8,172 bases of DNA from Flavobacteriaceae bacterium (GTDB taxonomy: Bacteria > Bacteroidota > Bacteroidia > Flavobacteriales > Flavobacteriaceae), in contig CANHNG010000062.1 in assembly GCA_947461915.1 (NCBI GenBank), positions 1-8,172 of the forward strand, in the 5' to 3' direction. The notes beneath the pieces are model-generated. The model made no database searches and had not been told where the DNA came from. It saw only the letters and a list, made by a program, of their open reading frames with translations. Below are positions 1 to 6,775 of the stretch, piece by piece. The stretch's first letter is position 1. Each line of letters opens with the position of its first letter. The position numbers and the translations under genes are program-made.

Positions 1-3000
1 TCTATCCTTAATGCGCAAACCGATAAATTAAAAATTACCGGTACAGTGGTTGATGCTAAAGGTGATGGAATACCAGCCGTAAACATTTCTTCTGAAGATC
101 AGAATGCTCAAACTGATATTGAGGGTAAATATGCTATTAATGTTAAAAGTTCAAAATCAATTTTAAGATTTACCTCTATAGGATTTGAAGCTCAAATAGT
201 GGTGGTAGGAAAAAACAAAGTAATTGATGTCAAATTGTTAGAATCAAAAAATGTTCTGGACGAGGTTGTTGTTATTGGTTACGGTACTCGAAAAAAATCT
301 TTGGTTACAGGTTCTATCTCTAAATATACGAATGAAAAACTGGATGAGATTGCCGTATCTAGGGTTGATCAAGCGTTGCAAGGGAAAATAGCTGGAGTTC
401 AGGTTCAAAATATTTCCTCAGAAGCTGGAGCAGATGCTGTTATATCAATAAGAGGTATTAGCTCGATAAATGCAGGGGCTAGTCCCTTAGTAGTGGTTGA
501 TGGTCAACCTATTCCTGACGGATTGGCCTCTATAAATATGGCAGATATTGCCTCGGTAGAAGTGTTGAAAGATGCGGCATCCGCTGCCATTTACGGTTCA
601 CGAGGAGCAAGCGGTGTTATACTAATAACCACTAAAAGCGGTAAAACCGACAAAGTTAAATACGCCTTTAAGTATTCAAGCGGATTAAAATCCGCCTATA
701 AAATGTACCCTATTATGAATACTACAGAATATGTAAATTTATTGTATAAAGAAAAAGGAATAAGAATGGATACTAAAGACCCCTATCTTTTGGCTAGTCC
801 CTCCTTAAATTACCTTATTTATGGTGGTACTTATGGTAGTCAAAGTAGTGCTTTAGGAAACCAAAACAATATCCTTGCGGGCTATATAATCGAACAAACT
901 ATGTTAGGCGGAAAAGGATTTGACTATCAAGACGAAGTGCTGCAAACTGCCGAGTTTAAAAACATACAATTGAGCGCCACCGGAGGTACTAAAGGGATGC
1001 GATATTTTGTCTCGGGAGGATACCAAGGTGATGAAGGGATAATGCTGAAGAGTAATTTTGAAAAATTAAATTTTCGAACAAAATTAGATATCGATTTGAG
1101 TAAAAAAATGAAACTTTCTGTAAACCTAAACCCTTCTTATCAAACAAAAGAATCTCCTTCAGAAAATTTCACTAATTTTTGGCGAAATCCAAGTTGGCTT
1201 CCTTTTAGACACAATGAGTTAACAGCTAAATTTGTTAGAACTTATAATACTAATTTCCCAAATATTATAGCCGGGGATTTTGCGCAACCGCGACATTTTA
1301 CGGATCTGGATTATACCACATATAATACCGATGGTACTCCTTTCTTAATGCCTGATGGCAATCCTTTTATTGCTTCTGCTAGTGGCAATTCCCCATCTAA
1401 CTCTGCTCAAAACAATTCATTTTCTTCATTAGTTAGCCATGACATCAACACCAAAGCCTATGGGTTGCAGGGGGGATCTACCCTTTCACTTAACATTCTT
1501 CCTGGTTTAGATTTTAAAACTATGGCGACTATTTATATGAAATACGACACTAAATTAGAATGGGCCAATAGAAATGCTGATGCTGATGGGGTCGTTAGCT
1601 CGGGTATTTATTCTAATAATTCTTATATTGATTTATTAAGTGAAAACACTTTAAATTATAAAAAGGAATTTGGAAGTCATTCCTTAGACTTTTTATTGGG
1701 TTATACAGCCCAAAAAACTAAAACTACCAAAACGCAAACAACCGGAAGGGATTATGCCAGTGATGACATTCGCACTTTAAATAATGCCCTATTTATTGAC
1801 AAGGCTGGGACATTTGGTTCAAACACACAAATTGGACTACTATCGTATTTAGGAAGGATAAATTACGCCTTCAAAAGCAAGTATTTATTATCCGCTAGTT
1901 ATCGGACGGATGGAAGTTCTTATTTTGGACCAGGCAATAAATGGGGTGAGTTTCCAGCAGCTTCCGTTGGATGGGTAGCTAATAAAGAATCTTTTTTAAA
2001 TAAAGTGGAATGGTTAAGCAAACTTACTTTTAGAGGAAGCTACGGTGTATCTGGAAATAATAGGATTTTGGATTATGGGTTTTCTAATTTACTAAATTCT
2101 GCAGATTATTCCTTTGGACCAGCTAATGGAACACAGACTTCCGGCCAAGCGGCAACATCTACAATAAATGCAAATGAGAATATTACTTGGGAAAGTACTT
2201 ATCAAACTAATGTAGGTTTAGATTTGGCATTGTTCAATAATAGATTAAATTTGACTGTTGATGTTTATGAATCTTTAACTGATAAATTACTCTTACAACA
2301 AGCTACCATGGCCTTTACAGGGGTGCCCCTTTCATGGAATAACTTAGGAAGCCTTAATAATAAAGGTTTTGAATTTGAACTATCAACAACCAACATTAAA
2401 ACGAAAAATTTTAAATGGACCACTTCAGCTAATTTATCGCACACGGAAAATAAAGTTAGAGAGTTAGGCGCAGAAAGATATTTGCGTAATCAGGGAGAAC
2501 GTACTGAAATTTATCAAACTAAGGTTGGAGATCCATTAATACAATTCTATGGATTTAAAACTGATGGGATTTGGATTTCTCAGGGAGAAATTGATAGAGC
2601 TAAACTATCGGGTTTAACTACTACTTTACCTTCTTTATTCAGCGTTGCAGGATTGAAATTAGTCGATATTAATGGGGATAATATAATCAATAATGATGAC
2701 AGAACAATTATAGGAAATCCTTATCCTGACTTTACTTGGGGAGTCACTAATACATTTAACTATAAGGCTGTTGATCTTACTTTTTCCTGGCAGGGTGTTC
2801 AAGGAGGTGAGTTAATTAACGGGGATCCGAATTATAGTGATACGAGAGCAAGAAATACAAACTATAATTCAAATCGATGGATTAGTCCTGAAAATCCCGG
2901 CGATGGAAAAACACCTTATGAAGATGTTGGTTTTAACTGGTTGCTTACTGATTATGTGGTGGAAGATGCTTCCTATTTTGCGCTTAGAGATGTTAATTTA

Positions 3001-3228
3001 GGATATACCCTCCCACAATCCTTTTGTAGCAAAATAGGATTAAGTTCTTTACGTTTGTATACTTCAGCTCAAAATCTTTATTTTCATTCAGCTAAAAGCT
3101 ATAGAGGTATTAACCCAGAAGGTAGATCTAATTCAGGACCTTATGCTTCTGCTATAGTAGGAGGTTACCAAAGAGGAAGTTTTCCAATACCTAAAACTAT
3201 TGTTTTTGGTATAGATATTAATTTTTAA
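1..3228 (+). CDS. SusC/RagA-family TonB-linked outer membrane channel, 5'-truncated by window edge
   Basis: This is the outer-membrane channel of a SusCD uptake system, taking up an oligomer (glycan or peptide, not determined) with TonB-ExbBD energy. The frame is open from base 1, so the start codon and most of the signal peptide lie outside; the first residues (SILNAQ) look like a signal-peptide end. The GTG at 46 lies inside a beta-strand of the first domain and is not a credible start. Numbering from the first visible residue (1075 visible): about 10-85 is the carboxypeptidase-regulatory-like domain (ITGTVVDAKG, then GKYAI); about 85-95 holds LDEVVVIGYG, the usual SusC linker; about 100-215 is the plug, with LQGKIAGVQV, SIRGISS, PLVVVDG and the SusC signature VEVLKDAASAAIYGSRGASG; the rest is the barrel, with GNPYPDFTWG near the end and a terminal aromatic residue (DINF). 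Length is normal for SusC and no frameshift is seen. susD follows after 17 bp. The family call is secure; the substrate is unknown. Confidence 0.96.
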   Translation, partial: SILNAQTDKLKITGTVVDAKGDGIPAVNISSEDQNAQTDIEGKYAINVKSSKSILRFTSIGFEAQIVVVGKNKVIDVKLLESKNVLDEVVVIGYGTRKKSLVTGSISKYTNEKLDEIAVSRVDQALQGKIAGVQVQNISSEAGADAVISIRGISSINAGASPLVVVDGQPIPDGLASINMADIASVEVLKDAASAAIYGSRGASGVILITTKSGKTDKVKYAFKYSSGLKSAYKMYPIMNTTEYVNLLYKEKGIRMDTKDPYLLASPSLNYLIYGGTYGSQSSALGNQNNILAGYIIEQTMLGGKGFDYQDEVLQTAEFKNIQLSATGGTKGMRYFVSGGYQGDEGIMLKSNFEKLNFRTKLDIDLSKKMKLSVNLNPSYQTKESPSENFTNFWRNPSWLPFRHNELTAKFVRTYNTNFPNIIAGDFAQPRHFTDLDYTTYNTDGTPFLMPDGNPFIASASGNSPSNSAQNNSFSSLVSHDINTKAYGLQGGSTLSLNILPGLDFKTMATIYMKYDTKLEWANRNADADGVVSSGIYSNNSYIDLLSENTLNYKKEFGSHSLDFLLGYTAQKTKTTKTQTTGRDYASDDIRTLNNALFIDKAGTFGSNTQIGLLSYLGRINYAFKSKYLLSASYRTDGSSYFGPGNKWGEFPAASVGWVANKESFLNKVEWLSKLTFRGSYGVSGNNRILDYGFSNLLNSADYSFGPANGTQTSGQAATSTINANENITWESTYQTNVGLDLALFNNRLNLTVDVYESLTDKLLLQQATMAFTGVPLSWNNLGSLNNKGFEFELSTTNIKTKNFKWTTSANLSHTENKVRELGAERYLRNQGERTEIYQTKVGDPLIQFYGFKTDGIWISQGEIDRAKLSGLTTTLPSLFSVAGLKLVDINGDNIINNDDRTIIGNPYPDFTWGVTNTFNYKAVDLTFSWQGVQGGELINGDPNYSDTRARNTNYNSNRWISPENPGDGKTPYEDVGFNWLLTDYVVEDASYFALRDVNLGYTLPQSFCSKIGLSSLRLYTSAQNLYFHSAKSYRGINPEGRSNSGPYASAIVGGYQRGSFPIPKTIVFGIDINF

Positions 3229-3245
3229 TTTTAAAAAACTTGATA

Positions 3246-4871
3246 ATGAAAAAATCATTCAAATATATTAGCGTTATTATTATAGTAAGTTTAGGTGGAT
3301 GTACCGACATCATTGATTTAAATTCGGAATCTAACATTGCAGCCGCCGATTACTATACTGATTTTACCGAACTTCAAGCAGGATTAACGAGCTGTTACAA
3401 AGGTCTTCAAAAACCATTAGTTGAAGAGTGGTCATTAACCGAATTGCGAAGTGATAATACTACAAGTGCTACCGGATCGAGTACTTCAACCGTAAACCAA
3501 GATTTTAGTTACTTAGACCAGTTTTATCCCTCTACAAGCCATCAAGGAAATTATAACTATTGGCTCAGCACCTATAATAACATCAGAAATACAAATGTTA
3601 TTTTAGCTAAATTAGGCGCAAAATACGATACAACAAATAACACCATTGTTTTAGACCAAACAATACCATTAATCATTAGTGCGAAAACTGGTGCTATTGA
3701 TTTTACATTAAACAATAAACGTAACGTTATGGCAGCTGAAGCCTCTTTTATCAGAGCCTATCACTATTTTAATTTGGTACGTTTGTACGGAGGCGTTTTT
3801 CTTATACATGAAGTATTACCCCCTGCAGAAACTAAAACAGTTAACCGTTCGTCAGTTGATGATATTTACAAATTGATTATTGCTGATTTGAAAAATGCTG
3901 TAACTTACTGCAATAAATACAATTATGCAACTCTTGTTGCGAGTTATCAGGATCAAATCGGTCATGCTAACAAATGGGCGGCTCAAGCGCTATTGGCCAA
4001 AGTATATCTTACCTTGGGCAGAAATGCAGAAGCAGCTGTTTTATTACAATCCGTAATAAGTTCTAGCGGTTATGGTTTAGAAACTACCTATGCCAATGTT
4101 TTTTCCACTAATAATGAAATGAACAAAGAAATCCTTTTTGCGATCCGATTCAAATCTGGAGGTGTTGGTATGGGCAACCCTTTGTCCAACCTATTTGCAA
4201 TAAGCAATAGTGGTTTGGCAATCATAAACGGAGATGGCAAAGGGTATAATACCCCAACTCCCGAATTAACTGCTAATACTTTTTCAACTTGGGATCCTTC
4301 CCAGGCAAGAAGATTGGTTAATTTTTCCTCTTTTAGTGGTAAATATTATATTTCTAAATATATGTCTAAAACAGCATTAGCCAATGACGCCGAAAATGAC
4401 TGGCCGGTTATTCGCTATGCAGATGTATTATTGATGAAGGCCGAAGCTGACGGAAATAGTGTAGCCAGTATGGCTCTAATAAATCAAGTTCGTACAAGAA
4501 TTACTACTTCTTCAGGTTCTGCAGTACAACCCGATGTTTTTGAGAAAGCATTATCCAATGAAAGAAGATGGGAATTTGCCTTTGAAAATCAAAGATGGTT
4601 TGACTTACTTCGTTTTGAAACCACCACATCGACTGTTTCTCCCCCTACTGATGCTTATCCTGGATTAAAAGTTCAGGGTGCTGAATATACAATGAAAAAA
4701 CATTTTGCAAACATATTTACTGATGTATACTCAAAATTTACAAATACACTGCCTTTAACACTTGTTCAACTTGTAGAAAATGCTAACCCTAAAAGGTTTT
4801 TACTACCAATACCACAATATGAAATTGACACTAATTCAAATATAGCGATCCCACAAAATCCAAGTTATTAA
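3246..4871 (+). CDS. SusD/RagB-family surface lipoprotein
   Basis: This is the surface-exposed, substrate-binding partner that closes over the SusC barrel. I chose ATG 3246 (541 aa) over the in-frame TTG at 3240, because the ATG opens a standard lipoprotein signal: MKKS, a hydrophobic stretch, then the lipobox LGGC with the acylated Cys at residue 19. Family marks: an N-terminal ADYYT..FTELQAGLTSCY helix; TYNNIRNTNVIL; the TPR-like core AEASFIRAYHYFNLVRLYGG (about 163-182); AQALLAKVYLTLGR; the C-terminal RWEFAFENQRWFDLLRFE; and the ending FLLPIPQYEIDTNSNIAIPQ. All are typical of SusD_RagB proteins. The gene follows susC by 17 bp (A+T-rich, no clear Shine-Dalgarno), so the two are almost certainly co-transcribed, and a terminator follows. 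Nothing in the sequence fixes the ligand. The gene looks intact. Confidence 0.96.
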   Translation: MKKSFKYISVIIIVSLGGCTDIIDLNSESNIAAADYYTDFTELQAGLTSCYKGLQKPLVEEWSLTELRSDNTTSATGSSTSTVNQDFSYLDQFYPSTSHQGNYNYWLSTYNNIRNTNVILAKLGAKYDTTNNTIVLDQTIPLIISAKTGAIDFTLNNKRNVMAAEASFIRAYHYFNLVRLYGGVFLIHEVLPPAETKTVNRSSVDDIYKLIIADLKNAVTYCNKYNYATLVASYQDQIGHANKWAAQALLAKVYLTLGRNAEAAVLLQSVISSSGYGLETTYANVFSTNNEMNKEILFAIRFKSGGVGMGNPLSNLFAISNSGLAIINGDGKGYNTPTPELTANTFSTWDPSQARRLVNFSSFSGKYYISKYMSKTALANDAENDWPVIRYADVLLMKAEADGNSVASMALINQVRTRITTSSGSAVQPDVFEKALSNERRWEFAFENQRWFDLLRFETTTSTVSPPTDAYPGLKVQGAEYTMKKHFANIFTDVYSKFTNTLPLTLVQLVENANPKRFLLPIPQYEIDTNSNIAIPQNPSY

Positions 4872-4924
4872 AAGATAGATTTTTATACCATTTTAACTGC
4901 ATTTACAGTTAAAATCATCCAAAA

Positions 4925-4970
4925 AAAACACCCAACAACAATTCTTATAGAAAATGTTGTTGGGTGTTTT
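4925..4970 (+). terminator. Rho-independent terminator of the susCD operon
   Basis: A perfect 16-bp inverted repeat: AAAACACCCAACAACA (4925-4940) pairs with TGTTGTTGGGTGTTTT (4955-4970), with a 14-nt loop. The stem has a G+C-rich middle, an A tract on the 5' side and a T tract on the 3' side, so it could act in both directions. It starts 53 bp after the susD stop. Confidence 0.9.
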
Positions 4971-5121
4971 GTTATTACCCATTTCTTGTTAATTGATTGC
5001 TTACTAAGCAAAAATTTAAAATTCTTACTTTAAATATAACGAATATTTATGCTTAATTTTTGCTGCTCCATAGGTTTTGGGATTGATCCTGATTAATCCG
5101 TTTAAAAGCTATAGAAAACAA

Positions 5122-5146
5122 AACCCACCAATTTAGTTGGTGGGTT
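5122..5146 (+). terminator. Hairpin, possible intrinsic terminator, preceding the 113-bp repeats
   Basis: A perfect 10-bp inverted repeat, AACCCACCAA (5122-5131) with TTGGTGGGTT (5137-5146), and a 5-nt loop. The usual T tract is replaced by GGGCTTCGTAGCC, so termination would be weak. The downstream text CTtcGTAGcCTATTCATAC matches the text after the terminator of the following 113-bp repeat (CTtaGTAGaCTATTCATAC), so this may be a diverged equivalent of that unit's terminator. No intact gene ends just upstream. Confidence 0.5.
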
Positions 5147-5225
5147 GGGCTTCGTAGCCTATTCATACGAAATATCGAACAATTTGATTTCTGATTTAGA
5201 TAAATTCTATGATTTTTTTGAAGAA

Positions 5226-5255
5226 AAAAACCTCTAAATTTCTTTAGAGGTTTTT
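5226..5255 (+). terminator. Intrinsic terminator in repeat copy 1
   Basis: A perfect 13-bp stem, AAAAACCTCTAAA (5226-5238) with TTTAGAGGTTTTT (5243-5255), and the 4-nt loop TTTC. The A tract and T tract make it bidirectional in appearance. It is the same hairpin as in repeat copy 2. Confidence 0.8.
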
Positions 5256-5338
5256 GGTACGACTTAGTAGACTATTCATACGAAATATCGAACAATTTGA
5301 TTTCTGATTTAGATAAATTCTATGATTTTTTTTCAAGA

Positions 5339-5368
5339 AAAAACCTCTAAATTTCTTTAGAGGTTTTT
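5339..5368 (+). terminator. Intrinsic terminator in repeat copy 2
   Basis: A 13-bp stem (5339-5351 with 5356-5368) identical to the one in copy 1 and exactly 113 bp downstream. It lies about 45 bp before the first residues of the integrase relic, so any read-through from upstream would be stopped here. Confidence 0.8.
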
Positions 5369-5412
5369 GGTACGACTTAGTAGACCAAAACGTACGCCAA
5401 ACAAGAGACACT

Positions 5413-5804
5413 TTGTCAATAAAAAACTTTTCACAACCTAGAATTTATAGTGGCGGAATTGACATAACGCTGTGTAATGAACTTTCAAAAGAAGAGCAAA
5501 ATAATGCAATTTGTAAAGATTGGTATATATATTATAAATTCAAGGATGAGACAACTGGAAAACTATAACGTATGCCTAACATAAAGGGAGGTTGTAATAG
5601 ATATGAAACCAAAAAAGTAAAATTACAAATACTAACCAATTAAGAGATGCGCTCGAATATCCATTATAAAAAGGAATAAACCCATTTGAATCCAAAAGCA
5701 TTTTGATGAACATTACAGACCATTCTACAATAACTGCTCTTGAACTTTATTTGAGAGATATTGGTGCTGAATTACCAGAGGATTATTCACATTTACTAGA
5801 ATAA
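5413..5804 (+). pseudogene. Decayed tyrosine recombinase (phage-type integrase): N- and C-terminal ends joined, catalytic middle missing
   Basis: The first part (frame of 5413) reads LSIKNFSQPRIYSGGID, then LSKEEQ, KDWYIYYKF and TTGKL, then a TAA (5566-5568), then NIKGGCNRYETKK. A frameshift near 5640 leads into LRDALEYPL, a second TAA (5667-5669) and KGINPFES. This order (P-x-IY-x-GG, SKEEQ, KDWYIY, TGKL, NIK-GG-NR, alpha helix, NPFE) matches the N-terminal DNA-binding region of integrases I recall from Flavobacterium. Without interruption the frame continues into KSILMNITDHSTITALELYLRDI and ELPEDYSHLLE, which matches the C-terminal end of the same family: DHST stands where GHST with the box II His is normal, and the Tyr of LYLRDI would be the nucleophile. 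Roughly 130 residues remain where the family usually has about 400, so the core with the catalytic Arg and Lys is gone. There is no ATG at the expected start (a TTG is there). It cannot be functional. The family call is from memory. Confidence 0.75.
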
Positions 5805-5970
5805 ATATTGTTGACTTTTTTATTAAATTGTTTATTTTAGAAATAAAAACTAATCAACCAAATAATCCATTCTAATTTTCAAAAATCTTCATTAATTAAA
5901 ATCAGATTATATTCTTAACTCATTAAACGAGTAAAGTTAGAATATCTAGTTCAAAAAAAGGAAAACCGCA
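5805..5970. other. A+T-rich non-coding stretch after the integrase relic
   Basis: I see no gene here. The only structure is an imperfect inverted repeat at about 5911-5943: ATTCTTAACTC faces GAGTAAAGTTAGAAT, needing a bulge. A TTGAC at 5811-5815 followed by TATTTTAG is vaguely promoter-like but leads into no reading frame. Confidence 0.4.
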
Positions 5971-6054
5971 AATAAACTTGAGGTATACTTAAAAAATGTA
6001 TTTCATTTACCCCAAGTATACCAAAGGTAAACTTAGGGTAAACTTAGGGTAGAC
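5971..6054. repeat. Iteron-like array of 11-bp repeats (GGTAAACTTAG) with an inverted copy
   Basis: Direct repeats with 11-bp spacing: GGTAAACTTAG at 6026-6036 and again at 6037-6047, then the start of a third (GGTAGAC, 6048-6054). Upstream are two degenerate copies, also 11 bp apart: AATAAACTTGA (5971-5981) and GGTATACTTAA (5982-5992). Between the two blocks lies a copy on the opposite strand, AAGTATACC (6014-6022), the exact reverse complement of 5982-5990. The segment 6006-6022 is also the reverse complement of 6026-6042 at 15 of 17 positions, with only AAA between. Spacing of one helical turn with mixed orientation suggests a protein-binding array (replication iterons, recombinase arm sites or an operator), but no known box is recognised. 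The array lies 167 bp beyond the integrase relic, with no intact gene directly attached. Confidence 0.7.
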
Positions 6055-6144
6055 AATTTTTTTAACTTAATTTTTATTAGGCTTATGAAATAGAATCCGA
6101 CACTAAAAAACTTGAATTTGTTTTATTTCCATAAAATAATTTTA

Positions 6145-6402
6145 CTAACGGAGGAGATTATAAAACACTATACCAAAAATAACATAAATAATAAACATCA
6201 AAAATAAAGTATTTGCTTTTGAGTAATTTATATAAGATGCACTTGACGATATATAAGGAATCTTATGCCTATTATTTACATAGTATTTTTTCTTTTTTTT
6301 ACCGCTTGATGCAATTCTATATTTTCTGTTGTTTAACCCTAATATATCCCTAAGGTTAATATTTTTTTGAAAAAATAATTTTATGTAATTATAATATTTC
6401 AA
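6145..6402 (-). CDS. Possible small single-span membrane protein, hypothetical
   Basis: This is an 85-codon frame from a TTG at 6402-6400 to TAG at 6147-6145; the product is not recognised. An in-frame TAA 12 nt upstream means it cannot start earlier, and no in-frame ATG occurs until the hydrophobic segment. A purine run (AAAAAAAAGAG) touches the TTG, too close for a normal ribosome site. The predicted protein is basic and low-complexity in its first 60 residues (GKKKKKYYV), then has one hydrophobic span near the C-terminus (LFLMFIIYVIFGIVFYNLL, about 66-84), as in a tail-anchored protein. In favour: a frame this long is not expected often in DNA this rich in A and T. Against: poor start, no promoter seen, no family, and a neighbourhood full of gene relics. 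It may be a real small gene, the remnant of one, or chance. Confidence 0.35.
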   Translation of the reverse strand: MKYYNYIKLFFQKNINLRDILGLNNRKYRIASSGKKKKKYYVNNRHKIPYISSSASYINYSKANTLFLMFIIYVIFGIVFYNLLR

Positions 6403-6428
6403 CTCTTTTTTTTAGAATTAATTAGCCC

Positions 6429-6443
6429 GATGTAGCGCATCGA
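6429..6443. other. Short inverted repeat
   Basis: CGATG (6429-6433) and CATCG (6439-6443) form a 5-bp stem over a 5-nt loop, in the leader of the possible minus-strand small ORF. There is no T tract on either side, so a terminator role is unlikely. It stands out only because its G+C content is higher than its surroundings. Confidence 0.3.
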
Positions 6444-6485
6444 GAAATTCGTTTGATTAAATTATTTTAAGACAAGTTTATTTTT

Positions 6486-6656
6486 TTATAAATCTTTTAG
6501 GTGAATGAACCTAGCTATTCTTAATTGTGTTGGATAATTTTCGGAATTACTCAAACTTTTTAAGATCTCAATTGCTTCATTTTACTTTTTAGAAGTTTCT
6601 AATGCGTAGCTTTTTACAAAAGTTTCTTGAACTACTTTTTGGTCTTGCGATTGCAT
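6486..6656 (-). pseudogene. Remnant resembling the N-terminus of a secreted TPR-type protein
   Basis: Reading from ATG 6656 on the minus strand gives MQSQDQKVVQETF, VKSYALETSKK, a TAA (6584-6582), then in the same frame NEAIEILKSL, NYPTQLRIARFIHLKDL and a TAA at 6488-6486. If the first stop replaces a Tyr codon, the helix becomes KKYNEAIEILKSL, a typical TPR-like helix, and the later part resembles the LRLGWLYYLKGDY pattern of flavobacterial periplasmic TPR proteins. Above the ATG the same frame holds a hydrophobic stretch, VVIDFLIGS, broken by another TAA, which would fit a former signal peptide ending at QSQD. Three stops in one otherwise protein-like frame indicate a dead gene fragment. 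It ends without the rest of a TPR protein. The similarity is recalled, so the call is tentative. Confidence 0.45.
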
Positions 6657-6672
6657 AAGTTACGACCCAATT

Positions 6673-6698
6673 AGAAAATCGATAACCACTGATTTTCT
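6673..6698. repeat. 8-bp inverted repeat downstream of the MFS gene
   Basis: AGAAAATC (6673-6680) and GATTTTCT (6691-6698) form an 8-bp stem over a 10-nt loop, about 80 bp beyond the stop codon of the minus-strand transporter. It is A+T-rich and lacks a T tract, so it is at best a weak terminator for that gene; no better candidate is visible. Confidence 0.3.
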
Positions 6699-6775
6699 TA
6701 TAATTTCCTTACTATTTTTGTTTTTAAAAGATTATAATTTATAAGTGTAATTTGTTGGATTTATAGCTCTAGGTA

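Larger units (their letters stand above)
5154..5379 (+). repeat. Two tandem copies of a 113-bp unit carrying an ORF 3' end plus terminator
   Basis: Copy 1 is 5154-5266 and copy 2 is 5267-5379; the first bases of a third copy (GTAGAC) follow at 5380-5385. By eye the copies differ at 5 of 113 positions, with no gaps: one difference near the start and four in the T/A tract before the terminator. Each copy contains an open stretch of 27 codons ending in TAA (stops at 5235-5237 and 5348-5350), reading YEISNNLISDLDKFYDFF and then EEKNL or SRKNL. The stop codon lies inside the 5' arm of a strong terminator. The layout looks like the 3' end of a gene with its terminator, duplicated. I do not recognise the parent gene, and no start codon or upstream body is present. 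The repeat abuts the integrase relic, so an attachment-site origin is plausible but unproven. Confidence 0.88.

Noticed and set aside
5115..5237. Open frame running through the first hairpin into repeat copy 1 (reads TNLVGGLGFVAYSYEIS)
   Set aside because: No credible start codon, it passes through a terminator-like hairpin, and copy 2 enters the same tail from a different frame; the shared part is better seen as a fragment of a gene end.
5154..5385. GTAG tetranucleotides next to hairpins, as in REP elements moved by RAYT transposases
   Set aside because: The GTAG lies well after each hairpin and not at its 5' foot, and the repeats form a tandem pair, so a REP element is not supported.
5706..5804. 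A 32-codon ORF beginning with ATG at 5706
   Set aside because: It is the C-terminal tail of the integrase relic, and the frame is protein-like before the ATG, so it is not a separate gene.
5808..5842. Promoter-like text (TTGAC followed by TATTTTAG)
   Set aside because: The spacing and second box only roughly fit the Bacteroidota consensus, the area is almost all A and T, and nothing coding follows.
5971..6054. CRISPR array
   Set aside because: The repeats are only 11 bp and touch each other without spacers; no cas gene is present.
6150..6156. GGAGGAG, a strong Shine-Dalgarno-like word on the plus strand
   Set aside because: No start codon with a reading frame follows at a usable distance; it lies in the last codons of the minus-strand small ORF.
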